Origin: Zygnema cylindricum
Lineage: Eukaryota; Streptophyta; Zygnematophyceae; Zygnematales; Zygnemataceae
NCBI GenBank assembly: GCA_037447655.1
Contig: JBBHKE010002908.1
Coordinates: 1-39,165 of the forward strand
Reading direction: 5' to 3'
Length of the DNA stretch: 39,165 nt
Shown: positions 9,382-19,800 of the stretch, piece by piece
Numbering within the stretch: position 1 is the first letter of the stretch
Layout: the number at the start of each line of letters is the position of its first letter
Notes under the pieces: generated by a model
Seen by the model: only the letters and a program-made list of their open reading frames with translations
Databases searched by the model: none
What the model was told of the DNA's origin: nothing
Made by a program: the position numbers and the translations under genes

Positions 9382-10214
9382 AGCCTAGACTCCCCTGAGT
9401 CCGCAACAAAAAGAATCACTGAATTTTCTCCCCTGAGCAAGTTATGGCTGTTCAAAGACATCAAATTTATACAGAATGCCTCTAGGAGAGAGGGCTTCCA
9501 AAAATGTCAAAGTACTAAGAACCTACTCAAATTATCATACACTAGATAATGTACATACAAAGTACAATATCCGCCGTAATTTATGTGCGGAATTATGCGG
9601 CACCACTCTCGGTCTGCCACGTGACAAATAAGTCGTCGCCATTCTGTCCCTTTCTCTTCGACATCCTATAGGATAGTGCCACGTGTGATTTTCCTCCATT
9701 TTTGCGAAGTAAAACATTTCCGGCATGCCAACAGTCACGCGTGCCGTCCGTTCGTTATTCGACGATCAATGTCGGCCGTTCGATCTGACGGCGCGCCGAA
9801 TAATACTGACGGTTGAAGTTTTACGGTCATCGTTCCGTGTTGACCGTTGAATCTCTACGTCGCTTCGTTTCGTATTCCGCGAAACGGAGTATGTAGATTA
9901 GAACCGCGTTTCAATACGTTTTGAACATATTTTGTATATTGTCTCGTCAACTCCTTAGTGGATAAGGAGTATGCTTCTATAGCAATCACAGACACAGTTT
10001 CAAATCTTGTCACTAGCAATTGTTTTGTAAAATGTCTTCTACTCTGTAGCGTCACACTTTAATTAATTATCAAAGCAAATAATTATATCGTTTCGTTAAG
10101 ACCTAAGGGATAAGGCGCCCACCTATGATAATTGATGTTTAACTGAAAGGCCCTAGGATAAAATCTGGACAACTTCAACGTTTTGGTTATCTTACTTTCT
10201 GACTATGGCTACAG
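9382..10214. other. Unassigned intergenic DNA
   Basis: Contains CACGTG-containing words near 9618 and 9680 and no supported gene or element. ORFs are short and unlike any family I recognise. Confidence 0.4.
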
Positions 10215-10418
10215 CCATGGCTGTCTCTGTCTTCCAGTGACTACAACAAGTTTGGATGACTTTGTTGCCATGACTATCTTTGTCTTCTAGTGACTACAAC
10301 AAGTATGGATGACTTTGTCGCCATGGCTATCTCTGTCTTCCACTGACTATAACAAGTATGGATGACTTTTGAAGACTATGTGACAATAACAAGTATGGAT
10401 GACTTTTGAAGACTATGT
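10215..10418. repeat. Compound tandem repeat: 53-bp units then 37-bp units
   Basis: Two full 53-bp units (10215-10267, 10268-10320, starting CCATGGCT or CCATGACT) and a third that runs into two near-identical 37-bp units (10345-10381, 10382-10418). Both unit types share the block ACAAGTATGGATGACTTT, so the 37-bp repeat arose from the 53-bp one. Confidence 0.9.
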
Positions 10419-10505
10419 GACAGACACATAAAATATATTCAGACTTAGAAAATACACAAATATCAACATATTGATATTGTCAATATTCAATATGTATCTG
10501 GGTTC

Positions 10506-10853
10506 AAGTATTGGATAGTCGATACATCGCCTCGATATATCAAGAAGCGCAATATTGCGATAGTTACCCGATATAATGGCCGATAATTCGATATATTTTT
10601 ATCACGATACATTGAAGCGACGTTAGGTCAAAAATGATTTTACCCCCCCTTTGCGCGCATTTAGTGGTGCGGGGGGAGAGGGGAATTCTGTACAATTTAT
10701 CGTGCTATATATCGTATTAAAGCTGTACGGCCCCCCACCTCCTACCAAATATATAGCGATAATTTGTGCTGGTCACGGAGCAATATATCGAGCTCTCTGA
10801 TTGTTTGATATTCGATACATGGAATATCGAATTTATCGCGATGCACAACATTA
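10506..10853. mobile_element. Family H hAT-like MITE, degraded copy
   Basis: The termini AAGTATTGGATAGTCG and CGATGCACAACATTA are recognisable variants of the H termini at 32475 and 32899. The interior has the same GATATATCG / TATCGCGAT words and a central C-run and G-run pair (CCCCCCC near 10645, GGGGGG near 10671). No clean 8-bp TSD survives; only GTTC is shared. Confidence 0.6.
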
Positions 10854-10861
10854 GTTCTAAA

Positions 10862-11410
10862 ATAGTACGGCTATACAAAACTTTCTAGACCATTTCAATC
10901 TATGATGTGACGGTGTTGTAGAGTTTGATCCATTTGTGGGTTTCCTAGTATGATTTTTTGTTGATGCTTATTACTTTTTATTTTCCTCGTCTTTTATTTG
11001 TTTCCCTTTTATTGTGTAAATTTATTTCGCGGTGTATTTATTCCGTGTTCATTATTTCAATTTGGTTTTGGCTTTCTCTTTTTATTTTCTCTCTCCGTGT
11101 ACTCTACTTTTTGATACCTCATTTTCTCGATAAATCTTATTAATTTTTATCATTTAAACAAAATCACAAACAAAATCGACTCGGCAGCATTTGTACAGAG
11201 TGAACAAAGTATGGATAGTTCAACCAACATTTTTTTTTAAAACTACCAGTGATTGAAATTTTCCGAATAGTACTAATGGCATATATCCAATAATAGTCAT
11301 TCATGGTTTCTCAATTGCAAAGGAAATTCATTGTTTGAGTTCCACATATACAGGACGGATGGTCAAAACAACAGAATTCCGAAAATTTGGGGTTTTGAAT
11401 GGGGTTTTGA
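10862..11410. other. AT-rich intergenic DNA
   Basis: A T-rich stretch around 10960-11130 gives a hydrophobic low-complexity ORF that I do not accept. Nothing else recognised. Confidence 0.4.
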
Positions 11411-11472
11411 AAATTTTGGGTTTTTGGAAATTTAGGTTTTTGGAAATTTAGGTTTTTGGAAATTTGGGATTT
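11411..11472. repeat. 17-bp tandem repeat (TTTAGGTTTTTGGAAAT)
   Basis: About three consecutive 17-bp units plus diverged flanking units (GGGTTTTTGG, GGGGTTTTG). It is locally telomere-like in composition but does not contain the plant telomere heptamer in tandem. Confidence 0.75.
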
Positions 11473-11572
11473 GAGATTGTTGCTATTTTAGAATAGGGAC
11501 GAGATCTTAGAGACGTTCTCTAAAGCGTATTGCCATGTTTGGGTTCAAAGGGCCAAAAAAAAATCGACAACG

Positions 11573-11608
11573 AATTAGTGTTATTAACACTAATACCAAT
11601 TCACGGTG
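11573..11608. mobile_element. Family D element, right-end fragment
   Basis: ATTAGTGTTATTAACACTAA followed by CCAATTCACGGTG and TA (11609-11610) matches the right terminus of D4 at 31104. The matching left end is not visible. Confidence 0.5.
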
Positions 11609-11610
11609 TA

Positions 11611-12287
11611 GAAAGTCAACATTTGAATAACTATTGCAAATAGCTATTGTTTGAGAGTTCGGCTAAAACGGTAATAAGTTTTACTAAAAACGTTGTTACA
11701 TAGTTATAACTAGTTAAATAGTTATAGTTAAAAATAGTTAAGTTGTTATGATATCATTAACGTAGCTTGGTTTTGTTACATGTTTTTCCATTTTGTTAGT
11801 TTCACATTGACATGACTTCACAAACGACTAACTCTTCAAATTCATTCATTTCTTAATATTCTCATGGTTTCCATTCATCTTTAATATCTCCATCTCCATT
11901 TTTCTACCACGTGTATAGAAACCAATAATATTTATACTATAAGTTTGGTTGAGTTTAACTCACTACTTTCAAAGATATATGTCTATTTTTTTCTTTTAAC
12001 CTTCTTTTACATTCAATGTCACTCCTATTTCTTTATAAAATGCACCAGTTGTTCATGTACTAATAATGGTGATCTTCGAATCGTATTCCTATATAGGATT
12101 TGAGTATAATATATATTTTTGGTGAAGGGTATACAGGGAGGAAGGGAGGGAGGGAGACACAATACGACAGATTTTGAATAAGTAATTTCGGGCCAATCAG
12201 CGTTTTCGATCTTAATTTTGGCCAATATATTTATGTTTTTGCAGATACGCAATAAAATTACCGTATGAATTTCGGTCGGTTAACGAC
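11611..12287. other. Unassigned AT-rich DNA
   Basis: Only a short G-rich purine run (about 12137-12155) stands out. No gene or element end was found between the D fragment and element B2. Confidence 0.4.
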
Positions 12288-12290
12288 TTA

Positions 12291-12912
12291 GGGTGCGTCT
12301 CTATGTACTTCAAACTTAGAGATTTTTTTTTGTTTTTTAGCGCAGATCCGGCGGACCCGGATTTCGGGTGTCTCTATGTGTACCAAACGAAGTTGTCACT
12401 TAGGGCGTGACGATTGTATACGTCGACAATGCCCGTGACGGCTGTCAACGTCTACAATCTGTGATGACCCACGTCATTTTTCGTAACTGCTTGTGACGTC
12501 GCGTGACTTTTCGTGACATTGTAGACGTACCGCCATCCAGCCTGTGCCGTTTCACGGTTGAAGAAGATGCGTTTTGACTTTGCGTCTATTGTCGGCTCGA
12601 CGTGAAATGGCATCGGAACCTTGAGACCCCTGCAAAAAATAAAACCGTACCGGATGGAAACTGACAAAACAAAACAAACTGTGTACTTCTTTTTGTCGTA
12701 TTATAAGGTTGAAAATGACGTTTTTTGTCGTCGAAGTGGGTCGAAAAACGCAAGACGACAACATGTAGTACATTTTAAATTCGATGATGACGCAAAATGT
12801 ACTTCTCTTTTTTTCTATTTGATTGTACGGTTGAAACTTACGCGGTACGGCTCTAAGTTTTACAGGAAAACGACAGAAAAAAACCCTTACTTAAGCACAC
12901 AGAGACGCACCC
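12291..12912. mobile_element. Family B PIF/Harbinger-like element, complete copy B2
   Basis: Runs from GGGTGCGTCTCTATGT to ACACAGAGACGCACCC, a 16-bp TIR with one mismatch. TTA precedes and TAA follows it, consistent with the TWA target of PIF/Harbinger elements, although the two triplets are not identical here. The interior repeats TGTAGACG / CGTCTACA words. A 71-codon minus-strand ORF (12452-12667) is identical in B1 but has no known domain. At 622 bp it is non-autonomous. Confidence 0.9.
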
Positions 12913-12943
12913 TAATCTACGCGAGTTTTGTGCCAAGTTTTGT

Positions 12944-13001
12944 GCGCCTACCAAAGGCCTACCATAAAAACGCCTACTTTTGAACTATGTTTTGAACTAT
13001 G
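12944..13001. mobile_element. Family A MITE, right-end fragment with duplicated terminus
   Basis: CCAAAGGCCTACCATAAAAA and CGCCTACTTTTGAACTATG match the right end of A3. The last 12 bp, TTTTGAACTATG, occur twice in tandem (12978-12989, 12990-13001). Confidence 0.8.
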
Positions 13002-14000
13002 ATTAGATTGGCGTCCGGTTTCGTACTCTCGCCATTTGTGTCCTTTTCCTGCTGCTCTCATGACAATCGTGCCTGACCGCCAAGCAGATTGGACGGTATC
13101 TACGTGGCGTGCAGGCGGCACACCATACTATACGCGTTTAATATAATTTATTCTACCGCACTTATGAACTAAAGAGGAGTACTGTAGCAGCTCCGGCACA
13201 ATTTGCAAAAGAAACAAAAGCGGCAATCATTTTAAAACGTAGGTCGGAAGTTCCGCACGATTCCCTCTCATTCGCACACCTATTTTTCCTATTTTACACC
13301 TTTTGCGCGTTTACCGGGGAGAAAATTGCGGAAAGCTTGACCTAATGATTGATGTGTTTGACTTTCCGCTCCACGTTCCATGCAGATACTGTCGTCACAA
13401 AGAGGGAGACAACTGCAGACGCGCATGGAAGTCGTTCGCAGATATTTACGCGGTTGTTCACGACTCAGATAATCGCCGTCCACTGTTCGCAGTTTGTACG
13501 GCCCGGTAACGCATTCCAATAATTTTTGCAACAATTTTTACACGTGTGACATCGCAGAACGAAGATGAACGTGCCAGCATTCTGGAAAATCAGTTGTATA
13601 GGAAACGACGACAAAGTCCAGGGTACGGATTGCGTAACACAGATTGTCGATGACGGGCTAAAAACCGTAAGATGGCGATCGGACGGTTCAACTTTTGCCA
13701 AAGTGAATGCGAGTCACGGCTCTAACGGGCCCATGTCGACATGCGAAAAGCTGACCCAGATACGCAGTTTCCAAATAATCCGTACAGCTGACTAATTCAA
13801 AGAAAGCTGTAGACTTGAGGCCCCGGAGAACTTTGTGACTTTCTGTGATTTCATCGAAGCCGACATCGCCCTCTGTCAAATAGTGTAGGTCTCAATAATT
13901 CCTCGCAATACAGACCACAAACTACAGTTCCGTACCGCGATTTAGGGCAATTGTGCGTAAACCCCCTATGAAGGTTTTAATTTACATTCTTTGCTCCAGG
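13002..14000. other. Intergenic DNA, no supported gene
   Basis: Moderately GC-rich DNA with overlapping ORFs of 60-81 codons on both strands, none with a recognisable domain or favoured start. GTAC and CGTAC words are frequent here and onward to 17000. Confidence 0.4.
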
Positions 14001-14037
14001 ACAGTACAGTACAGTACAGTACAGTGCAGTACAGTAC
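14001..14037. repeat. ACAGT pentanucleotide microsatellite
   Basis: Seven ACAGT/GCAGT units in a row, followed by ACGTC. It lies just left of element D1. Confidence 0.9.
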
Positions 14038-14591
14038 GTCTCTACGGATGAGTAAAGTACGCACGAACTGTCATGGATTTTCGTAATTTTGAAGTTAAAC
14101 TTCGCTGTAAAAGATAAAGTACATTACCGTACAATACGGTACAGTACACCGCCAATCGCTAATAGAGTAAATAACGCTAATTCGGTGCCCTTTTTAAAAA
14201 TAAAAAAACCTGAAATACAATCCATAATTATATTTTTTCCATTATTATAATTAGGGTTTTTTTTCAATTAGCGTTAATAATGGAAGTACACTGCGATGTG
14301 AATAGTGTGGCGTACAGACAGGGTATCTCCGTACGAAATGGTACTTTTTGAATTACAAAGGCATAAAAAGATACTTAACATTATTGCGCACACATGTGAA
14401 TGTGCACTGGAAGAAAGAGATGCAACTCGTCGACAAAAATCACGTTCTCATATGTTCGTCCGTCGACCGTGTGAACAGCGCGACGGCGTACGAATTGTCA
14501 GATTTTTTACGGATACACATATTAATGTAGACATCGATAGGGTGGGTACTTATTATTCAGGACAACCCAAAGTACATTTAAGGTTTAATTA

Positions 14592-15299
14592 GGGTGAAGT
14601 TCCATTAGGACATTATGTAATTGTACAGCCAACATTACAGGATGCTACAATTTGAACGAAATCCCATTGCGGAGAGTTTGTAATCTAGCAAAATAGTGGT
14701 GCCACGTAGCTACAGATTTAATATTAAAAATCGTCAATGATTTTCACACCGACCAAAAATCTTCATTTGTGTACCATGCACGTGCGTACCAGGTCATCGT
14801 TTAATACAGGTTCTGTACTTTTGTGAGATACCACCGCATTTTTTCAGGGTTCCTGTTTTTACGCGTGACGAATAAGCGCTGTTATAAATATTGTGACGAA
14901 TGGGCGACAACAAAAATAGCGTGACAAAAATGCGTTACGAGATTTCGTTTGTGTTTTCTGCTGGATTTTTGAATGCGTATATCGTGTGCGAAATTTTGTG
15001 ATTTCCGTTGGTTTCCATATTGACAAGTATGCTCATTATCCAACGTGTCGCGGCTCAAATTTGTATGTAATTGGTGATGTACCTCGCGAAGTACATCACC
15101 ATTTACAAAAACTTTCGAAGCGAATGCTTCGCGAAAAAATATCCAACGGTCACTTTTAACTCCAAGACTTTTGGAGAATATTAGCAAGATTTTATGTAAT
15201 GTTGTTTTCCGCATAAAAAAAAGAAAGACGTACGGCGTAGTACGAAGAGGTCCGAAATTTTGTAAACAGTCTCACTTTTCGTCTAATGGAACTTCACCC
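14592..15299. mobile_element. Element E, PIF/Harbinger-like, complete, nested in D1
   Basis: A perfect 17-bp TIR, GGGTGAAGTTCCATTAG / CTAATGGAACTTCACCC, is flanked by TTA at 14589-14591 and 15300-15302. GGG-initial TIRs with a TTA duplication are typical of PIF/Harbinger and Tourist-like elements. The 708-bp interior has no transposase. A 110-codon minus-strand ORF (14882-15214) shows no domain I know. Confidence 0.88.
15073..15100. repeat. Perfect 10-bp inverted repeat, 8-nt loop
   Basis: GGTGATGTAC and GTACATCACC flank the loop CTCGCGAA. A second perfect hairpin (CGAAGC-GAAT-GCTTCG, about 15116-15131) follows. Both lie inside element E. Confidence 0.85.
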
Positions 15300-15418
15300 T
15301 TAGTATATATATTTAAAAAAAAAAAAAAACAAATTCCTGATTAGTGTTAATAACACTAATTTTTGTTACGCTATTTATTCCTTTACTCCAATAGCGATTG
15401 ACGTTGTAGTGTAAAGTA

Positions 15419-15996
15419 CACCGCGAATCGTAATTAGAGTAAATTACTCTAATTCGGTCGCTCGAAATTTCGACTCTGTGACATCAAATAGAGTAAACGA
15501 TTCTAATTTTTTCATTATTTTAATTTAGGTAAGGTTTAAGTAGCGTAAAAAATTGTAATATAAGTTTTCGTTTTAAATAGTGTGGAGTACGGACGACGTT
15601 CGACCGTGCAAAATTGTACTTTTTTAAGTAAAAAGGAACAAATATTGATTTAATAGAATCGCGCTCTCACGTGAAATCGGACTAAACGAAAAATCAATCA
15701 CATCGAAAAAAAGCCGTTCGCATAACTCTCGTCCGTCGACAGCATCGTCGTCAGTGTGAACATTAACTGACATTCAGCGCGACAAATAATACTAACGTCA
15801 TAGTGACGTAAAAAATATACGGACTGCTTGATTCTGTACGTTTACGTAATTTAGTGTTCATAATGTACTTAAATAAATTAGAGTAAACTTTTTACTGTGA
15901 AAAAGTTATTTCACATAAACTAGAGTTTATTACTCTAATTGTTTTTTTGGTTTTTTTACTCTAATTTTTTCATTACTCTAATTACGATTCGCGGTG
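15419..15996. mobile_element. Family D element, complete copy D2
   Basis: The left end CACCGCGAATCGTAATTAG and the right end CTAATTACGATTCGCGGTG are exact inverses; the match extends about 25 bp, into AGAGTAA. TA flanks both sides (15417-15418, 15997-15998). It is 578 bp with no plausible transposase. It lies only about 10 bp right of D1. Confidence 0.88.
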
Positions 15997-15998
15997 TA

Positions 15999-17055
15999 CC
16001 GTCCAGAACCACATCACTGCAGCTTCTCGGGCGGACTGCGATTATTGGTCAGCGCATGAGAATCGCAACGGCTCCATCTCCGTGAAAAGCGGGTCCCTCG
16101 GTGCGGTCGCCAGGACCTCTGACCGCGCTGCGCTGCCGTTGACCGCCGGGGGAACGGAAACTTCCAACGGGGCACAGTTCAGTAAAGTAGTTCAGCGTGT
16201 CACGCCGTGTTATACGCTGACTGGAAGGAAAGCGTAACAAAAAACGCTTAGCATTTTCGGCGACACGTGTAGCCTCTAAGGTTTCGGCAGCGTAACACAT
16301 TGAAGTATGTGCCGATGGAAATTTTCTTGAAAAAAAGAAAAAGGAAAATAAGAGGAGGAGACTGCTGTGATTGGCCGAGTGACCGACAGAAAAAGTTTGC
16401 GTGCGATTTACAAACATTTTTTCCTTTTTTTTGGCATCACCTTTCTTTCACCAGATTTGTTTTTCTGACGACGGTCTACAAAGCATGCACCGGATTGGCT
16501 GCGGCCAGTCCTCCAGCGGCCGCGTCAGTAAGGCGAGCCGTACTGTACTCTTCAATTTCTATTGGATCGGAGGTGCCGTACACCGAGTAACTTCTAGCGT
16601 AGCTTCTCACCGAAAACCTTTGCGACTGTTTCACCCAAACAGATTCGTACGAGTTTGTTATGCGACTTCCCGTACGCTGTTTGTCATTTATAATCATTAC
16701 TCTGACACATGTAAGAATATGATCTCTTTTATTTGTCGGCTCTCCAGCTGCAGTATTGTACGACAGATGGTGCAGCCTTAACCTTTCCCACCGTAGCGAC
16801 ATCCGTACGCAGACAGGCGGACAGATCGGGCGACTGCGCGGCCGGCACCCGAATCGCTGCCGAACGCTGCCGTCCCGCGGGCCGGCAACACCCGGAGATG
16901 CGCTCGAGCTCTGGGGCGGGGCGAGGCCTTCGCATGCTCGACGTGTCGGACGGTGAATAAGACAAAAGATCGTACAGATTGAGGCCGGCCTGCCGAGCCG
17001 AGCAGTACCTTGGGCCGTACTACATCTGAGTCAACCCGCACCTTGTCAACGCCCA
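15999..17055 (+). promoter_or_regulatory. Upstream region of the AP2/ERF gene
   Basis: This roughly 1-kb stretch between element D2 and the AP2 ORF is distinctly more GC-rich than its surroundings, with GTAC and CGTACG words. ORFs on both strands overlap each other and have no family resemblance. It is the natural place for the AP2 promoter and 5' UTR, but no TATA box or defined site could be assigned. The regulatory role is inferred from position only. Confidence 0.35.
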
Positions 17056-18696
17056 ATGATGGCTCCCAGGACCTCCGACTCCTTAAAGAGCCCACAAACT
17101 TCCAAAATATTCCACCAGATCAAAGCCTGCATTCCTGCATTTTCAACTTCCTGTCAACCATACGAAAGAGCCTCTCTCCTCCCTCTCTCGCTTCCTTTTA
17201 CTCTCTCTCTGCCCCTCTCTCTCATTTCCCCACACCTCTCCTCTTCTTCTCCCTTATTCTCCAGAATCTTCTCCCTGCCCTTCCTTCCGCTCCTCTCCCA
17301 CCTTTCTCCCTCTCCTTCCCTCCCGCTTCAAACACCTCTCCCTTCATTTCTCGCCTCCTGCCTCCCTCCTCGCCTCCTCTCTCCCACCTGCTTGCCTCCA
17401 ACCATGCTTCGCTCCCCCCCTCCCTCTCCCTCCCTGGAGAGGGAGTGGACGAGCCTCCTCTTCCTCCCCGAACCTTCCCAGGACAGCTTCCCGGAAAATT
17501 CCCGCACGTGCTGGAGCGCTCCCTCCGTCTGCCATTCTGTCCTCTCCGCTGACCTCGAGGAGATCAGCGATTGGCTCTCAGAATCCCACGCACCTCCCGT
17601 CACTCCCTCCTCCAGTCACTCCTTCTCCCTCTCTATCTCCCTCTCCCCCTCTCCCTCTCTCTCTCTCTCTCCCCCTCTCTCTCTTCCCACATTCCTCCTT
17701 CCCCCAGAACTCTACCACTCCAACCATAATTCCCAGCACCACAGAAGCTCCCAGCCGCCTCAAAACTCGCACAAACCGGGCTACCCCATTTCCCAAAACT
17801 CTAATTACCCCATTTCCCAAAATTCCAATTACCCCAATTCCCAAAAATCTAATTACCCCGTTTCCCAAAATTTCAATTACCCCAATTCCCAAAACTCCAA
17901 TCACCCCACTTCCCAAAATCCCAACTTCCAAAACCCCAATTACTCGAACCCCAATTCCCCGACCGTCAATTCCCCTCCCAAATCCCATTTCCCCACCAAT
18001 CCCCACTCTCCCCCTTTATCCACCTACCCCACTTCCCTCCCTCAATTGACCAATCCCTCTTCCCCTCCCCAGTCCCAACTCCAAACCAATCCCAACTCTT
18101 CTTCTCCCTCCGCCAATCCCGACTCCAAAGCCCCGTCGCGCCGTCGGAGATCCACCGGATCCGGCCGCCGGTACAAAGGCGTGCGTCAGAGAGCTTCCGG
18201 CCGTTGGATCGCCGAGATCAAAGATGTGAAGTACGGCGTCCGTACATGGCTTGGAACTTTCGATAGCGCCGAGGAAGCCGCTCTGGCCTATGATAGGGCG
18301 GCGAGAGCCATAAGGGGGGCCGCTGCGAGAACCAATTTCGGGCACTCGAGCGCCTTTTTGAACCCGAGGCTCGGAGCTCCGAGTCCGCCGAGGGGAGAGA
18401 GAGGGGGAGGGAGTGTGGAGTCGGGGACGTGGGAGAAGGGGAGAGGGAGGGGAGGAGGGGAAAGAAGGGGACAGGGACGAGAAGGTGAAGGGAGAGGACG
18501 AGAGGGGAAGCAGGTTGCGACGAGAGAAATTGGAGAGTCGGTTGAGGGAAAATTGGAGGAGGGAAGGTGGGAGGAGAGGGGGGAGGGGATGGAGGCAGTG
18601 AGAATGGACATGGCAGGAGAGAGACAGATACTATTTTGGGAGGATAATCTTCCCGAGGAAATGGTGGGAGAAGGGAGAGAGGACATCGGAAGCTAG
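17056..18696 (+). CDS. AP2/ERF-domain transcription factor
   Basis: Encodes one AP2/ERF DNA-binding domain (about residues 372-428) starting [13 protein letters not shown], with the conserved WLGTF, AAxAYDRAA and RTNF blocks, in a 546-aa intronless ORF. Such proteins are nuclear, plant-specific regulators that bind GCC-box or related motifs. At the two positions that usually separate DREB from ERF proteins it has Ile14 and Asp19. The [10 protein letters not shown] string is closest to the ERN/RAP2.11-like type. The N-terminal half is Ser/Pro/Leu-rich, and residues about 243-290 are an 8-aa tandem repeat of the PxSQNSNY type. An acidic DLEEISDWL segment (about 166-174) could be an activation motif. 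The tail is Gly/Arg/Glu-rich and ends in an acidic stretch. The true start may be Met117 (ATG at 17404, context CAACCATGC), because the first 116 residues come from a polypyrimidine tract. Confidence 0.88.
   Translation: MMAPRTSDSLKSPQTSKIFHQIKACIPAFSTSCQPYERASLLPLSLPFTLSLPLSLISPHLSSSSPLFSRIFSLPFLPLLSHLSPSPSLPLQTPLPSFLASCLPPRLLSPTCLPPTMLRSPPPSPSLEREWTSLLFLPEPSQDSFPENSRTCWSAPSVCHSVLSADLEEISDWLSESHAPPVTPSSSHSFSLSISLSPSPSLSLSPPLSLPTFLLPPELYHSNHNSQHHRSSQPPQNSHKPGYPISQNSNYPISQNSNYPNSQKSNYPVSQNFNYPNSQNSNHPTSQNPNFQNPNYSNPNSPTVNSPPKSHFPTNPHSPPLSTYPTSLPQLTNPSSPPQSQLQTNPNSSSPSANPDSKAPSRRRRSTGSGRRYKGVRQRASGRWIAEIKDVKYGVRTWLGTFDSAEEAALAYDRAARAIRGAAARTNFGHSSAFLNPRLGAPSPPRGERGGGSVESGTWEKGRGRGGGERRGQGREGEGRGREGKQVATREIGESVEGKLEEGRWEERGEGMEAVRMDMAGERQILFWEDNLPEEMVGEGREDIGS
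17782..17925 (+). repeat. In-frame 24-bp tandem repeat in the AP2/ERF gene, 6 units
   Basis: Six 24-bp units beginning TACCCCATTTCCC or close variants encode octapeptides [32 protein letters not shown] and similar. A shorter diverged tail follows. All changes are substitutions, so the frame is kept, which suggests that the repeat is translated. Confidence 0.92.
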
Positions 18697-19800
18697 AGGG
18701 ACTTTTGCGGCGCTAGGAGGAGGAGAGGAGGAGGTGGGAGGCTATGGTGGAAAGGAGATAGGACAGGGAAATAGGAAAGGGAAAAGGACAGAAACATGGG
18801 ATCGTGTTTTCTCCGGTGAATCTCCGGTGAAAACGTTGTCAAATAATTTGATTCCGTTTGGCTTTTTTTTTTTTTTTTTTTTTCTTATCCGTTTTTTTGT
18901 TTGCTTTTCAGCGACTTTAAGAATTGCTCTGGCAAGAGCAAAATGAGACCTAGTTTTTACTTTTCGGGAAATTTTGTAAATTTGCTTTTAATTGTAGAGA
19001 TGCAAAAAAATGCTTTACATTTAAATGCTTATTTGAGAGAGAAAAAAAGGAAAAAGAGAGAATACTCTCTTTCTTCTTTTATATAGATAGTGGTAGGAAA
19101 ACAATGTCCATTGTTCATATATCAAAAAATGGACCTTTAAGAAAATTGGGGGTCACGTCTTCGAAGGTGAGCTGCAGTAGAAAAAGACAAATAAGTGTCT
19201 TTGTAGAAAAAGACAAAGAAGTCGGCCGCCTTCGATTTCCGTGACAGAAAAACCGCAATTTTATACTAGAGGAGGATTTTTTTTTTTTAAATCCAAAACT
19301 TCAATTGTTTTGTTTCCAGTCCTACATAAATAAATTTTTTTTTTTTTTTTTTTTTCAGTCTGCGTCCATGCTTGTGTGAAATGTTTTTCCGAATGATTGG
19401 AGTCATTTTTATGAATGCTCTTTGTTTCCTATGTTCTCTTCTTTTTATGAGATTTTGAATAGGAGTTGGAGGGAGAGATGAAAGCTTAAAAAGAAAAGGG
19501 AGACAGGTTTGGGAAACATGGCAGTGAAGTAGTTTTTTAGAGAATTAGAGAAAAAAGAGAACTTGTAATGAGAAAAAGGAGAGGGAGGAAATATGTGAAA
19601 GTGCAGGAAAATCGTGGAAGAAATAGAGAGAGGGAGCAAGCGAGAGAGTCTGAGAGCGAGAGAGGTGATAGAATCGTGAGAAGGCTGTTTGAAAAGACCA
19701 TTACAAAATTTAAACATTAGAGAATGGAACGTCAGAAATAGGGAAGTAAGCATTGTATCAAATAGAGGAGAAAAAGATTAAAAGGAGATAGAAAGAAGAG
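18697..19800. other. Region downstream of the AP2/ERF gene, no further gene seen
   Basis: Starts purine-rich, then holds T-runs (about 18863-18882, 19325-19356). A short direct repeat GTAGAAAAAGACAAA occurs twice (about 19177, 19204). The AP2 transcript 3' end should lie in the first few hundred bases, but no single poly(A) signal is convincing. Confidence 0.4.

Larger units (their letters stand above)
14147..15406. mobile_element. Family D element, copy D1, interrupted by element E
   Basis: The left end CACCGCCAATCGCTAATAG follows TA (14145-14146). The right end CTCCAATAGCGATTGACGTTG precedes TA (15407-15408). Without the nested element E (14592-15299 plus one TTA) it is about 550 bp, the size of D2 and D4. 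It shares interior blocks with them: the AGTGTGGCGTAC-like block near 14304 and a GGTACTTTTTGAATTA-like block near 14340. Confidence 0.75.

Noticed and set aside
11411-11472. Interstitial telomere repeat
   Set aside because: The unit is 17 bp (TTTAGGTTTTTGGAAAT), not tandem TTTAGGG, so it is only similar in composition.
14882-15214. 110-codon ORF in element E as a transposase
   Set aside because: No catalytic DDE pattern or helix-turn-helix visible; the element is too short to be autonomous.
16049-16965. Genes on either strand in the GC-rich region upstream of the AP2 ORF
   Set aside because: Several overlapping ORFs of 60-126 codons on both strands, none with recognisable domains. GC-rich DNA has few stops by chance.
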